This document shows positions 6,567-13,432 of a stretch of 28,798 nt of DNA, piece by piece. The stretch is from a virus: positions 1 through 28,798 of the IMG/VR virus record IMGVR_UViG_3300005838_000049, one strand, 5' to 3'. Within the stretch, counting starts at the first letter, position 1. Each line of letters begins with the position of its first letter. Under the pieces are notes generated by a model. It saw only the letters and a program-made list of their open reading frames with translations. It did no database searches and was not told the DNA's origin. A program made the position numbers and the translations under genes.

Positions 6567-6863
6567 ATGCGTAGAAAGAAAAAGAAGAAAAAGAGAATGA
6601 TCTGCTTTACATACCTAGTATCTTTCAAAGGAGGATATGATAGACAAGCCAGTATAGAAGAACAGAAAAAAGCTAAAAGAATATACTTAGTTATACGTGA
6701 TAGGCAATACACTACTGACACTCCAGAGGAGTGGACTAGGGCATGGATAGATCGTATCAATTCAAATATGCCAGAACATAGATATAGAAAATTTCACTTT
6801 ATAAAGAAAGGCTGGTACATTGAAAAGAAAAAAAGACGTACCAAAGAAAAAGAAAAAGATTAA
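6567..6863 (+). CDS. Lysine-rich hypothetical protein, 98 aa
   Basis: Not recognised. Both ends are strongly basic (MRRKKKKKKR and EKKKRRTKEKEKD). The middle (ICFTYLVSFKGGYDRQASIEEQKKAKRIYLVIRDRQYTTDTPEEW) looks like a small alpha/beta unit. ATG 6567 is preceded by GAAGGAGACT. Its last 44 bases overlap the next gene. Confidence 0.7.
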   Translation: MRRKKKKKKRMICFTYLVSFKGGYDRQASIEEQKKAKRIYLVIRDRQYTTDTPEEWTRAWIDRINSNMPEHRYRKFHFIKKGWYIEKKKRRTKEKEKD

Positions 6864-7083
6864 AATAGTACAAAACCCTCACAGGTTTCCTGGAGAGCCT
6901 AAGCCAAATAAGAATGAATTGTTTATTAAATTCGTACAGAGAAAAATTAAATTTTTGAAAGGAGTCAAAAAGCATCAACTCAATGATACTGTAAAACACA
7001 AGAAGCAGAGAGTTATTATAAAACAGCATGTGGAGATGTTAGAACTATTATTAGAACAATGGGATAAGGAGAAACCGCTATGA
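6820..7083 (+). CDS. Lysine-rich hypothetical protein, 87 aa, TTG start
   Basis: Not recognised. TTG at 6820 fits an upstream AAAGAAAGG at somewhat long spacing; no ATG occurs early in the frame. The N-terminus (MKRKKDVPKKKKKIKIVQNP) is basic and the C-terminus is a helix (VEMLELLLEQWDKEKP). It overlaps the preceding gene by 44 bases in another frame and ends in an ATGA overlap with the next gene, so it is held within a co-translated group. Confidence 0.6.
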   Translation: MKRKKDVPKKKKKIKIVQNPHRFPGEPKPNKNELFIKFVQRKIKFLKGVKKHQLNDTVKHKKQRVIIKQHVEMLELLLEQWDKEKPL

Positions 7084-7298
7084 CAACACAGATACAACAG
7101 CAATCACAGACAGTGATAGTGATAAGTAAAGACTCACAAGACATTCGTAGCTACTTAGTAGTAGCACAAAGAAAAGACAGTAGAGCTAGGAGTGCTAGAG
7201 CATTAAAGCTGGCTGTAAAGATAGCAGAAAGTGCTATCAAACAATTAGAGCACAAGAATGAAGAACAGGCTGACACTTACTTTAGAGAAACCTTTTAA
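7080..7298 (+). CDS. Hypothetical protein, 72 aa
   Basis: Not recognised. Glutamine-rich beta start (TTQIQQQSQTVIVISKD) followed by a long helix (SRARSARALKLAVKIAESAIKQLEHKNEEQ). The start overlaps the previous stop (ATGA). No signal peptide or membrane segment. Confidence 0.7.
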   Translation: MTTQIQQQSQTVIVISKDSQDIRSYLVVAQRKDSRARSARALKLAVKIAESAIKQLEHKNEEQADTYFRETF

Positions 7299-7319
7299 CT
7301 TATACAAGGAGACAAGACA

Positions 7320-7499
7320 ATGGAAATTGAGAAAGTAACTCTTATACCTGAAGTAGATACTTTTGAAGAAGTACAAAGACAAGATTGGGAAGTAGAGGAA
7401 TTGATTAATGAAGTAGCTCAACTAGAAGATAATCTTACCAGTCAATTTGAAAATGATGTGCTAGAAGAAAAACGAGAGGGGAGGGGACGATGTTACTAA
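7320..7499 (+). CDS. Small acidic hypothetical protein, 59 aa
   Basis: ATG 7320 follows CAAGGAGACAAGACA, the same leader type as the gene at 3977. The product is very acidic (PEVDTFEEVQRQDWEVEELINEV) and probably all helical. No family was recognised. It overlaps the next gene by ten bases. Confidence 0.65.
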   Translation: MEIEKVTLIPEVDTFEEVQRQDWEVEELINEVAQLEDNLTSQFENDVLEEKREGRGRCY

Positions 7500-7660
7500 A
7501 ATTCTTGATCATATGTCTAATGGTATATACTTACATAGCCATATACGGTTCATATAAAACAGACTATGACAGCATTAATGAAGCAGACATTATTTGGAAA
7601 AGCACTCCAACGATAAAGCTGTATAAAGAAACGTGGGCCGATTGGGAGGTAATCGAATGA
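7490..7660 (+). CDS. Small membrane protein, 56 aa
   Basis: ATG 7490 follows GAGGGGAGGGGACG. Residues 2-20 (LLKFLIICLMVYTYIAIYG) form one membrane helix or an uncleaved signal; the remaining 35 residues are polar. It ends in an ATGA overlap with the helicase gene. Function unknown. Confidence 0.65.
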   Translation: MLLKFLIICLMVYTYIAIYGSYKTDYDSINEADIIWKSTPTIKLYKETWADWEVIE

Positions 7661-9060
7661 ACAAGGTTAAGATATCTGTTACTAATCACATAGAAGTAAA
7701 AGGGTTATCTAATAAAATAATCAGGCAAATAAGAGAGACACTGATTATAGACAACCCTAAGTACATAGAAAACGGCAAGATGGGGTATAGCAACTGGCAA
7801 ACTCCAAGAAGGTTGAGATTTATAGACGACAAAACAACCCTAATACCTAAAGGCTTTTTGAGTAGGTTGAAAAAGATGCTAATAAAAGAAGGAATAGTAT
7901 ATAGCATAAGGCACAAGACTGTTAATAGACCCTGTCTTCCTGTTATGAAATCTAAGATATCTTTTACTGGTAGACCCTATGGAGCTACCGCTGTAGATAA
8001 GATAATGAAGAAGAGGTTTGGGGTACTACAAGCCCCAACAGGCTCAGGCAAAACAGTAATAGCCATAGAAACTATTGTGCGTAGAAATAACCATACGCTG
8101 ATAGTAGTGCATACAAAAGAACTGATGCACCAATGGAAGGAGAGACTGTTGCAATTTACTAACCTACAAGAAGAAGATATCGGCTTGATAGGGGACGGTA
8201 AGAAAACATTTGGATTAGTTACTATAGGAATCATTAACTCATTACAGAAGAAACAACCTGCTGGTACTCCTGCACCATACAAGTATTGCAACTACTTTGG
8301 TTATGTAGTAGTTGATGAATGCCACAGGGCTCCGAGCAGTACATTTTCTAATTTCTTAAAGACTCTGAATACTAGGTACATGTTGGGACTGTCTGCTACT
8401 CCATATCGCCGAGATGGTTTGTCTGAGGTTATTCACTTCTTTGTTGGTGATATACTATATGTTATTGATCACATAGAACTTCAAGAGCAAGGGCATATAC
8501 TGCGGGCATCCCTCAAAGTAATCAAGACAGACTTTGTTTCTGAGGTTGATTCTATAAACAACTATCACGCATTGATAAGTGAATTAGTTGCAGACAAAAC
8601 AAGAAACACCCTAATAGTATCAGAGGCTATTAAGCAGAATAGAAAGAAGAAAGGAATAGTGTTACTTGTCTCAGACAGGAAGGAGCATTGCCAGACATTA
8701 CTAAGTGAAATACCGCTATCAGAGAAGGCTGTTATGCTGACAGGCAGTACGCCTACAAAACGAAGACAGCAGATCATTAAAGCTTTAAACGATGGAGTAT
8801 ATAACATGCTAGTAGCCACAGCACAACTTATAGGAGAAGGAACAGACATTGCAGATCTGTGGAGTATATTTCTAACCACACCTATAAGTGGAACTGATGG
8901 TAAGATGGGGAAGTTGATACAAGTGATAGGGAGAATCGTAAGAATAGCTGAAGGAAAAGATAAGGCTTTGATAGTAGATTTCGATGATCCCTGCTGGATG
9001 CTCAAAGGGAGCTTTGGTAAACGAATGAGAACTTATAAAGAAATGGGGGTAAAGATATGA
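7657..9060 (+). CDS. SF2 DNA helicase (UvsW/RadD-like)
   Basis: Superfamily 2 helicase of 467 residues. Walker A APTGSGKT is at 126-133, the DECH box at 220-223, motif III LSATPYRRDG near 245-254, and motif VI QVIGRIVRI near residue 430. Similar phage proteins remodel replication forks, D-loops or R-loops (T4 UvsW), and related bacterial ones act in DNA repair. The N-terminal 100 residues are a non-catalytic DNA-binding-type extension. I chose ATG 7657 because GGGAGGTAATCGA precedes it and it overlaps the upstream stop; the longer 7633 start has no SD. Confidence 0.92.
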   Translation: MNKVKISVTNHIEVKGLSNKIIRQIRETLIIDNPKYIENGKMGYSNWQTPRRLRFIDDKTTLIPKGFLSRLKKMLIKEGIVYSIRHKTVNRPCLPVMKSKISFTGRPYGATAVDKIMKKRFGVLQAPTGSGKTVIAIETIVRRNNHTLIVVHTKELMHQWKERLLQFTNLQEEDIGLIGDGKKTFGLVTIGIINSLQKKQPAGTPAPYKYCNYFGYVVVDECHRAPSSTFSNFLKTLNTRYMLGLSATPYRRDGLSEVIHFFVGDILYVIDHIELQEQGHILRASLKVIKTDFVSEVDSINNYHALISELVADKTRNTLIVSEAIKQNRKKKGIVLLVSDRKEHCQTLLSEIPLSEKAVMLTGSTPTKRRQQIIKALNDGVYNMLVATAQLIGEGTDIADLWSIFLTTPISGTDGKMGKLIQVIGRIVRIAEGKDKALIVDFDDPCWMLKGSFGKRMRTYKEMGVKI

Positions 9061-9353
9061 CCGATGAAGAAAAGGTTACTGAAGATATGAAAGAATTATT
9101 ATTTGAATTTGCTGAAGAAATAGCTGAAGTAATTATTGAGATAAAGAGGGCAGATGGTTTACACGGAGAAAGATTCCATTCGACAAAGGAGTGGTGGGGA
9201 GTAATGAAAGAAGAGTTTGATGAGCTGTGGGACGAGATAAAGAACACTAAGGCAGAGCAGACTCAAACTTTTAGAATGAGAAAAGAAGCTATACAATGTA
9301 TCGCCATGCTGTTGAAAGGTATGAGGGGCTTTATTAAAGGAGATAAAATATGA
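9057..9353 (+). CDS. MazG-like small protein, 98 aa (tentative)
   Basis: The pattern EEFDELWDEIKN followed by RKEAIQCIAMLLKGM resembles the E-x2-E...E-x-x-D metal-binding helices of MazG/dUTPase-type nucleotide pyrophosphohydrolases. The upstream FEFAEEIAEVIIEIKRADG is a second helix of that kind. Phages use such enzymes to clean nucleotide pools or reduce ppGpp. It overlaps the helicase stop (ATGA). The family match is from memory of pattern only. Confidence 0.6.
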   Translation: MTDEEKVTEDMKELLFEFAEEIAEVIIEIKRADGLHGERFHSTKEWWGVMKEEFDELWDEIKNTKAEQTQTFRMRKEAIQCIAMLLKGMRGFIKGDKI

Positions 9354-9571
9354 AATATTATATAATACCAGAAACAGATATTAAGGATTTAGAAAGAGCA
9401 AGAAAACAGATGTATAATTTAATTGAATACCATAATATTCATCTTGCTACTACTATCCCTATGACTCAAGCTATGTATAAAATAACTCATAGAAGATATC
9501 CAGTTGCTCCCTTTCCTAAACTCTTTAAGTTTCTTACAAAACACAAGCTATGGGGAATAAGATATGATTGA
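9350..9571 (+). CDS. Hypothetical protein, 73 aa
   Basis: Not recognised. Basic, with HNIHLATTIPMTQAMYKITHRRYP in the middle and no visible domain. ATG 9350 overlaps the preceding stop and an AAAGGAG lies upstream. Ends overlap the next small gene. Confidence 0.68.
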   Translation: MKYYIIPETDIKDLERARKQMYNLIEYHNIHLATTIPMTQAMYKITHRRYPVAPFPKLFKFLTKHKLWGIRYD

Positions 9572-9716
9572 TGAATTATTTGAGGTAGCAAAAAAAGATG
9601 TTGAAAGAAAAACATTTGAAGTTGCTGAATTTTATATTTATACTTTGACTAGAAATAGAAAACTAACTTTTGAACAATTTAGAAAATTAAATGAAACAAA
9701 TAGGGAGGCAAATTGA
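9564..9716 (+). CDS. Small hypothetical protein, 50 aa
   Basis: ATG 9564 to TGA 9714-9716, MIDELFEVAKKDVERK..., probably helical. It overlaps the gene before it by eight bases and its stop overlaps the primase ATG (TGATG). Position in an unbroken chain of coupled genes supports it; nothing in the sequence shows function. Confidence 0.6.
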   Translation: MIDELFEVAKKDVERKTFEVAEFYIYTLTRNRKLTFEQFRKLNETNREAN

Positions 9717-10618
9717 TGTTTAATATAGTTCAATTCTTTGGCGATCACCAGATAGACTACTCCCTAAGTGGTAACAATGTTATGGACGGCTGGGTTAATA
9801 TATGCTGTCCTTTCTGCGATGATCATTCAAACCATTTAGGGGTGTTTTTGAAAAAACCTGCAAACGTAAGATGTTGGAGATGTGGTAAACATACCTTGCC
9901 TAATCTTCTTGCACAATTCTCAGATAAGAAGCCTAAGACTTTATACAGTTTATACAGTTTAGATGGAGATGAAGAAATACCTGACGATGAGGGCGATATA
10001 ACTGAGAAAACGATACTATCTCACAATGAAGTGCATAAACTATTCACTCAAAACTCAAGTCCTTCCCTGATGGGAAATTATGCTAGGTATTTACTAAATA
10101 GAAAATTCAATATATCTATAAAAAACGAATGGGGGGTGCAGGGAGGTATAGAAATGGGAGACTATCGATATAGATTAATGATTCCTGTAATTCACAGAGG
10201 GAAAATGGTTAGCTTTCAAGGTAGAGACATAACAGACAAACAAGACGTGAAGTATATGACATGTGAAGATACACAGATAAACAATTACTTATATGGGTTA
10301 GATGATATAGCTGATGATAGAGTCATCATCACAGAGGGTGCTATGGATGTATGGCGCTTAGGTAGGGGAAATGCTGTAGCAACTTTCGGCATTGAATACT
10401 CTGCAGAACAATTAGTACTCCTACTTAAACATAAAATTAAACATGCTATAGTGTTCTTTGATAGCGAACCTCAGGCAATGTCAGCAGCTACCACACTGAT
10501 AGGGGAGTTGGAGCTATTAGACATCAATGTTAAGAACATAACGATTGCTGGAAAAGACCCAGCAAATCTAACAAAAGAGGAAGCGATAGGGATAGTTAAG
10601 TATTTAGCTAATATGTAG
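9716..10618 (+). CDS. DNA primase, zinc-binding plus TOPRIM
   Basis: Makes RNA primers for replication. The zinc domain shows C30/C31-x-x-C34 (ICCPFCDDH) and C53-x2-C56 (CWRCGKH), as in CHC2-type primases. The TOPRIM domain has E207-GAMD (residues 207-211) and the acidic D249-S-E251 (VFFDSEP). The 300 residues lack a helicase domain; the helicase is a separate gene at 13432, so this is a DnaG-like split arrangement, not a T7-like fusion. I start at ATG 9716, preceded by GGGAGGCAAATTG; the TTG three bases earlier is less likely. Confidence 0.9.
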   Translation: MFNIVQFFGDHQIDYSLSGNNVMDGWVNICCPFCDDHSNHLGVFLKKPANVRCWRCGKHTLPNLLAQFSDKKPKTLYSLYSLDGDEEIPDDEGDITEKTILSHNEVHKLFTQNSSPSLMGNYARYLLNRKFNISIKNEWGVQGGIEMGDYRYRLMIPVIHRGKMVSFQGRDITDKQDVKYMTCEDTQINNYLYGLDDIADDRVIITEGAMDVWRLGRGNAVATFGIEYSAEQLVLLLKHKIKHAIVFFDSEPQAMSAATTLIGELELLDINVKNITIAGKDPANLTKEEAIGIVKYLANM

Positions 10619-10630
10619 TTAAAAATTTAT

Positions 10631-10658
10631 TTGACAATTAATAACGATCTGTTATTAT
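10631..10658 (+). promoter_or_regulatory. Sigma70 promoter overlapped by an operator-like dyad
   Basis: -35 TTGACA (10631-10636), 16-base spacer, -10 TATTAT (10653-10658). A perfect dyad TAATAAC (10639-10645) / GTTATTA (10651-10657) with a 5-base centre covers the spacer and -10, the layout of a repressor operator. It would drive the replication genes from 10793 on. Predicted start is near 10665, just before the pseudoknot. Confidence 0.75.
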
Positions 10659-10674
10659 GTGCAAACTTATTACA

Positions 10675-10772
10675 CAACTGGAAATACAAAATTAAAACTC
10701 GCATCACCAGAAGCCCTCTTTGTTGGAGGTCATACTTTCCAGTTGGCTACCTTTAACATTGCAGGGCTTCTG
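10675..10772 (+). ncRNA. Pseudoknotted 5' leader (candidate cis-regulatory RNA)
   Basis: Two perfect 10-bp complements interleave. CAACTGGAAA (10675-10684) pairs with TTTCCAGTTG (10736-10745), and CAGAAGCCCT (10708-10717) pairs with AGGGCTTCTG (10763-10772). Order left1-left2-right1-right2 makes a pseudoknot if both form. GGAGGT (10725-10730) can further pair with ACCTTT. The second helix ends only a few bases before the SD (AGGGAGGAG) of the gene at 10793, as in riboswitches and autoregulatory leaders. It does not match any riboswitch I know. The two helices could also be alternatives. Confidence 0.6.
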
Positions 10773-10792
10773 TCATTTAGGGAGGAGTAAAT

Positions 10793-11011
10793 ATGCACAA
10801 ACTAACCGTAAGAGGTAACCACAAAGGAAAGCCGTTAGACAAAGTGCCTCTAACTTATTTAGATTGGTTAATAGGGCAGGAATGGATGGGGTTTAAATAC
10901 ACCGAAGACGCTAGAGCTATTAAGCTATATCTTGCTGATCCTGTTATTGCTAGAGAACTAAATGAGATACTTGCTGAACGTCAACAAAGGGAGGAAGAAC
11001 GTGATTACTAA
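10793..11011 (+). CDS. DUF3820-like small protein, 72 aa (tentative)
   Basis: The start GNHKGKPLDKVPLTYLDWLIGQEW resembles the DUF3820/exodeoxyribonuclease X C-terminal motif (GKhKGkpl..vP..YL.WL). The rest is a charged helix. First gene behind the promoter and structured leader; SD AGGGAGGAG supports ATG 10793. It overlaps the next start by eleven bases. The family match is from memory of the motif. Confidence 0.65.
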   Translation: MHKLTVRGNHKGKPLDKVPLTYLDWLIGQEWMGFKYTEDARAIKLYLADPVIARELNEILAERQQREEERDY

Positions 11012-11228
11012 AGAAGATATAAACAAAACTGTTAAGAACCACTACCCCATTACATTATATTTTTCAAGACACAATCATCAAATACTAAAAGAAATAAGAG
11101 ACTACAATAAACCCTGTGAAGTTGATGATATTAAATATATTAGAAAAGAACAAGTTGATAGATTAATTAAAGCAGCTGAACAAAGAGGATATAAAGAAGC
11201 TAGAATTAAATATGGAGGAAAGATATGA
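11001..11228 (+). CDS. Hypothetical protein, 75 aa, GTG start
   Basis: Not recognised. GTG 11001 is chosen because GGGAGGAAGAAC lies directly before it; the frame is open further upstream but without an SD. Polar, helical C-terminus (RKEQVDRLIKAAEQRGYKEARI). Ends in an ATGA overlap with the replication initiator. Confidence 0.65.
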   Translation: MITKEDINKTVKNHYPITLYFSRHNHQILKEIRDYNKPCEVDDIKYIRKEQVDRLIKAAEQRGYKEARIKYGGKI

Positions 11229-12358
11229 GCAATGAAGCTAATTATTATGGTATACTTCCTGCACAAGTAAGATATAATAAAAATCTTACTCTTAGGGCTA
11301 TCGTACTATATTCAGAGCTCACTGCCCTTACCTCTGCAAAAGGATACTGTTGGGCAACGAATAAACACTTTGCTGATTTATATAAAGTCACTACAACCAG
11401 TATTTCTATTTGTATTTCATTACTAGAGAAAGAGGGATTTATTACAACTACCATCACCCCTACAAAGTATGGTAATAAGCGAAAGATTTACCTAAACCCA
11501 CTTAAAGAAAACTTAAAGACCCCACTTAAAGAAAACTTAAAGAGCTATAATAGTAATAATACAAGTAAGAAGGAAAGAGTATCTAAAGATACAGTAGGTT
11601 CTTCGAACCCTGAAAGGATATTTAAATCAGCCTTTACCGAGAAGTGCATCTTAGGGTGGAATGAATATCAATTCGTTCAGAAGATCAGGGTGACTTCCAA
11701 AACCAATAACATCATGAAGATCGAGAAGTTCATTACACAACTATTGAAAGGAACTTTCTTAAATGTCAGAGGGAATAAAACATACGACGCTGAATGGTTT
11801 AAACAAAATAAAATACCGTTTAAACTAGGCAAGCTGACTAAGAAACAAATACTGCAAACGATCAGACATACTTCTTTGTATAGTGAAGAGGGTTACTTTC
11901 CTGAGAACAAGAAGCACATGCCAAATGATTTAGCCACACTAATTTATAATCCTAGGACAGGGAAGTCGTGGTTTCTTAAAGCATATCATTATCCTCCAAA
12001 GCCTTTACACACACAAAGAGACTTATTGAATCCAGACATTAAGACTACTAATTACTTGATTAAACAATTAGGTGGGGGATTTAACAAAGCCTCAATGGGA
12101 GATAGAATAAAGTTATATCGAGGAGTGTTAGGTATAAAGCTATTTGTTGAGAACATTCCTAAGAGATCATTGAGAAAGATGAAGATAGAATTAGAATGTG
12201 GTTCGGCACTTAGAATAACTAAAGAGTATATTAGATGGGTAAGTCATAGGGGGTGGATAGATAAAATATCTCTAGGTATACTTAATACAGAGAACAAAGT
12301 ATGGAAAGGTTTTATAGCAGAAAAAGAAGAAGACTATCAGGGGTATAAATTAAAATAA
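11225..12358 (+). CDS. Replication initiator-like HTH protein, 377 aa
   Basis: Residues about 5-90 are a HTH_36-type winged helix: YYGILPAQVRYNKNL, LRAIVLYSELTAL, WATNKHFADLYKVTTTSISICISLLEKEGFI. These domains are typical of phage replication initiators. A low-complexity linker (about residues 92-130) includes a duplicated PLKENLK and is encoded by four iterons. The C-terminal 240 residues are a basic unknown domain that may load the helicase encoded at 13432. This order (DNA-binding domain, iteron-encoded linker, partner domain) parallels lambda O. ATG 11225 follows ATGGAGGAAAGAT. Confidence 0.75.
   Translation: MSNEANYYGILPAQVRYNKNLTLRAIVLYSELTALTSAKGYCWATNKHFADLYKVTTTSISICISLLEKEGFITTTITPTKYGNKRKIYLNPLKENLKTPLKENLKSYNSNNTSKKERVSKDTVGSSNPERIFKSAFTEKCILGWNEYQFVQKIRVTSKTNNIMKIEKFITQLLKGTFLNVRGNKTYDAEWFKQNKIPFKLGKLTKKQILQTIRHTSLYSEEGYFPENKKHMPNDLATLIYNPRTGKSWFLKAYHYPPKPLHTQRDLLNPDIKTTNYLIKQLGGGFNKASMGDRIKLYRGVLGIKLFVENIPKRSLRKMKIELECGSALRITKEYIRWVSHRGWIDKISLGILNTENKVWKGFIAEKEEDYQGYKLK
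11497..11610. other. Candidate replication origin: four iterons inside initiator gene
   Basis: The nonamer ACTTAAAGA occurs four times on one strand at 11500-11508, 11511-11519, 11524-11532 and 11535-11543, forming two exact 23-bp repeats with 24-bp period. Directly downstream is an AT-rich block (about 11546-11566), then two hairpins: GTATC/GATAC (11579-11592) and GGTTC/GAACC (11597-11609). Iterons in the linker region of an initiator gene followed by an AT-rich stretch is the layout of the lambda ori. Confidence 0.6.
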
Positions 12359-12373
12359 AGAAAGGAGATCATA

Positions 12374-13126
12374 GTGGATAAGGAGAAGATAATAAGTAAG
12401 ATAAGAAAACTGCTGGCTATGGCAGGGTCTAAAAGTTACAATGAGCATGAGGCAACTAATGCCGCGTCACAGGCTCAGAAGCTTTTAACTAAACACAATT
12501 TATCTATATCAGAGGTAGAGGCAAAGGAAGTTGAAACATTAGATATGAAGTTTACTGATGATGGAGATCACGTCTACGATTGGAAAATATATTTATCTCA
12601 GGGAATAGAAACAGCCTTTGGGGTAAGGATATTCATTTTAGGAAATGTAGAATCAGGTAGACAGTTTGGAGTTAGGTTCATAGGTGGGGCGGTAGACATA
12701 TCAGTAGCTAAATACACATATGAATACCTAATAGAAACTGTAGATAGGTTGTATAAAGAAAAGCAAGAACAGGAACAAGAAGAACCTCTGGCAGAGTTTG
12801 GAGAGTGGAGTGCTGGACCAATGACAGCAGGGATATTTCAAGCAATAAGAACTTCTGCTAGAAAAAACACACATGAACATTCATTTAAAAAAGGAATAGT
12901 GGAAAGCCTTAATACAAAATTGAGAGCGATGGTTGCCAAAGCTCCTCAACAAGAAGAGACAGGAATCATTCATATCAAAGGACATGCGTTAAGACAATAT
13001 GTAGACAACCTGGATAATGTCAACGAAGAACCAATAAAGCAGAAACAACCTGATATAGATTTTGAATCATATTTATATGGTACACATGTAGGACATGGAG
13101 TAGAAATAAGAAAAGGAATACAATAA
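12374..13126 (+). CDS. DUF2786-domain protein, copy 2, GTG start
   Basis: Residues about 5-50 (KIISKIRKLLAMAGSKSYNEHEATNAASQAQKLLTKHNLS) closely match the first copy at 4198; beyond that the two proteins share only the general plan. GTG 12374 follows AAAGGAGATCATA. The middle is rich in E and Q. The C-terminus LYGTHVGHGVEIRKGI fits the family's G-rich ending. Function unknown; the position beside the initiator and helicase suggests a replication-associated job, which is inference. Confidence 0.8.
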   Translation: MDKEKIISKIRKLLAMAGSKSYNEHEATNAASQAQKLLTKHNLSISEVEAKEVETLDMKFTDDGDHVYDWKIYLSQGIETAFGVRIFILGNVESGRQFGVRFIGGAVDISVAKYTYEYLIETVDRLYKEKQEQEQEEPLAEFGEWSAGPMTAGIFQAIRTSARKNTHEHSFKKGIVESLNTKLRAMVAKAPQQEETGIIHIKGHALRQYVDNLDNVNEEPIKQKQPDIDFESYLYGTHVGHGVEIRKGIQ

Positions 13127-13153
13127 TTTTAATCTTAGAATAAGGAGAGAACT

Positions 13154-13432
13154 ATGGAAAATTTAACTAGTCAAGATATAAACATTATTTTAGAAGCTAT
13201 GGATTTATACGATAACTATGTGACTTTCAACAAACAGCAATCTGATAACCCTATAGTATCAATGCTTTCTAAAATGAATGTAGGTCAATTTCAATCAGAC
13301 GATAATAAGAAAGATGAGGAAGAGAAGCATAGGGCAGCTAAAGATCAAATTATTATGCTGAAAGCCAAACTACTGCAAATTAAAAACGCTAAGGCAGTTG
13401 AAACTTTTCTTGACGACAATAAGGATAATTAA
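13154..13432 (+). CDS. Hypothetical protein, 92 aa
   Basis: Not recognised. Charged and probably helical (INIILEAMDLYDNYVTF, later HRAAKDQIIMLKAKLLQIKNAKAVETF). ATG 13154 follows AAGGAGAGAACT. Stop overlaps the start of the helicase (TAATG), so it could be a helicase accessory factor; that is only a positional hint. Confidence 0.7.
   Translation: MENLTSQDINIILEAMDLYDNYVTFNKQQSDNPIVSMLSKMNVGQFQSDDNKKDEEEKHRAAKDQIIMLKAKLLQIKNAKAVETFLDDNKDN

Noticed and set aside
10675-10792. Known preQ1 or SAM riboswitch in the replication leader
   Set aside because: Stem lengths, order and conserved loop bases do not match the classes I know, so only the pseudoknot is claimed.
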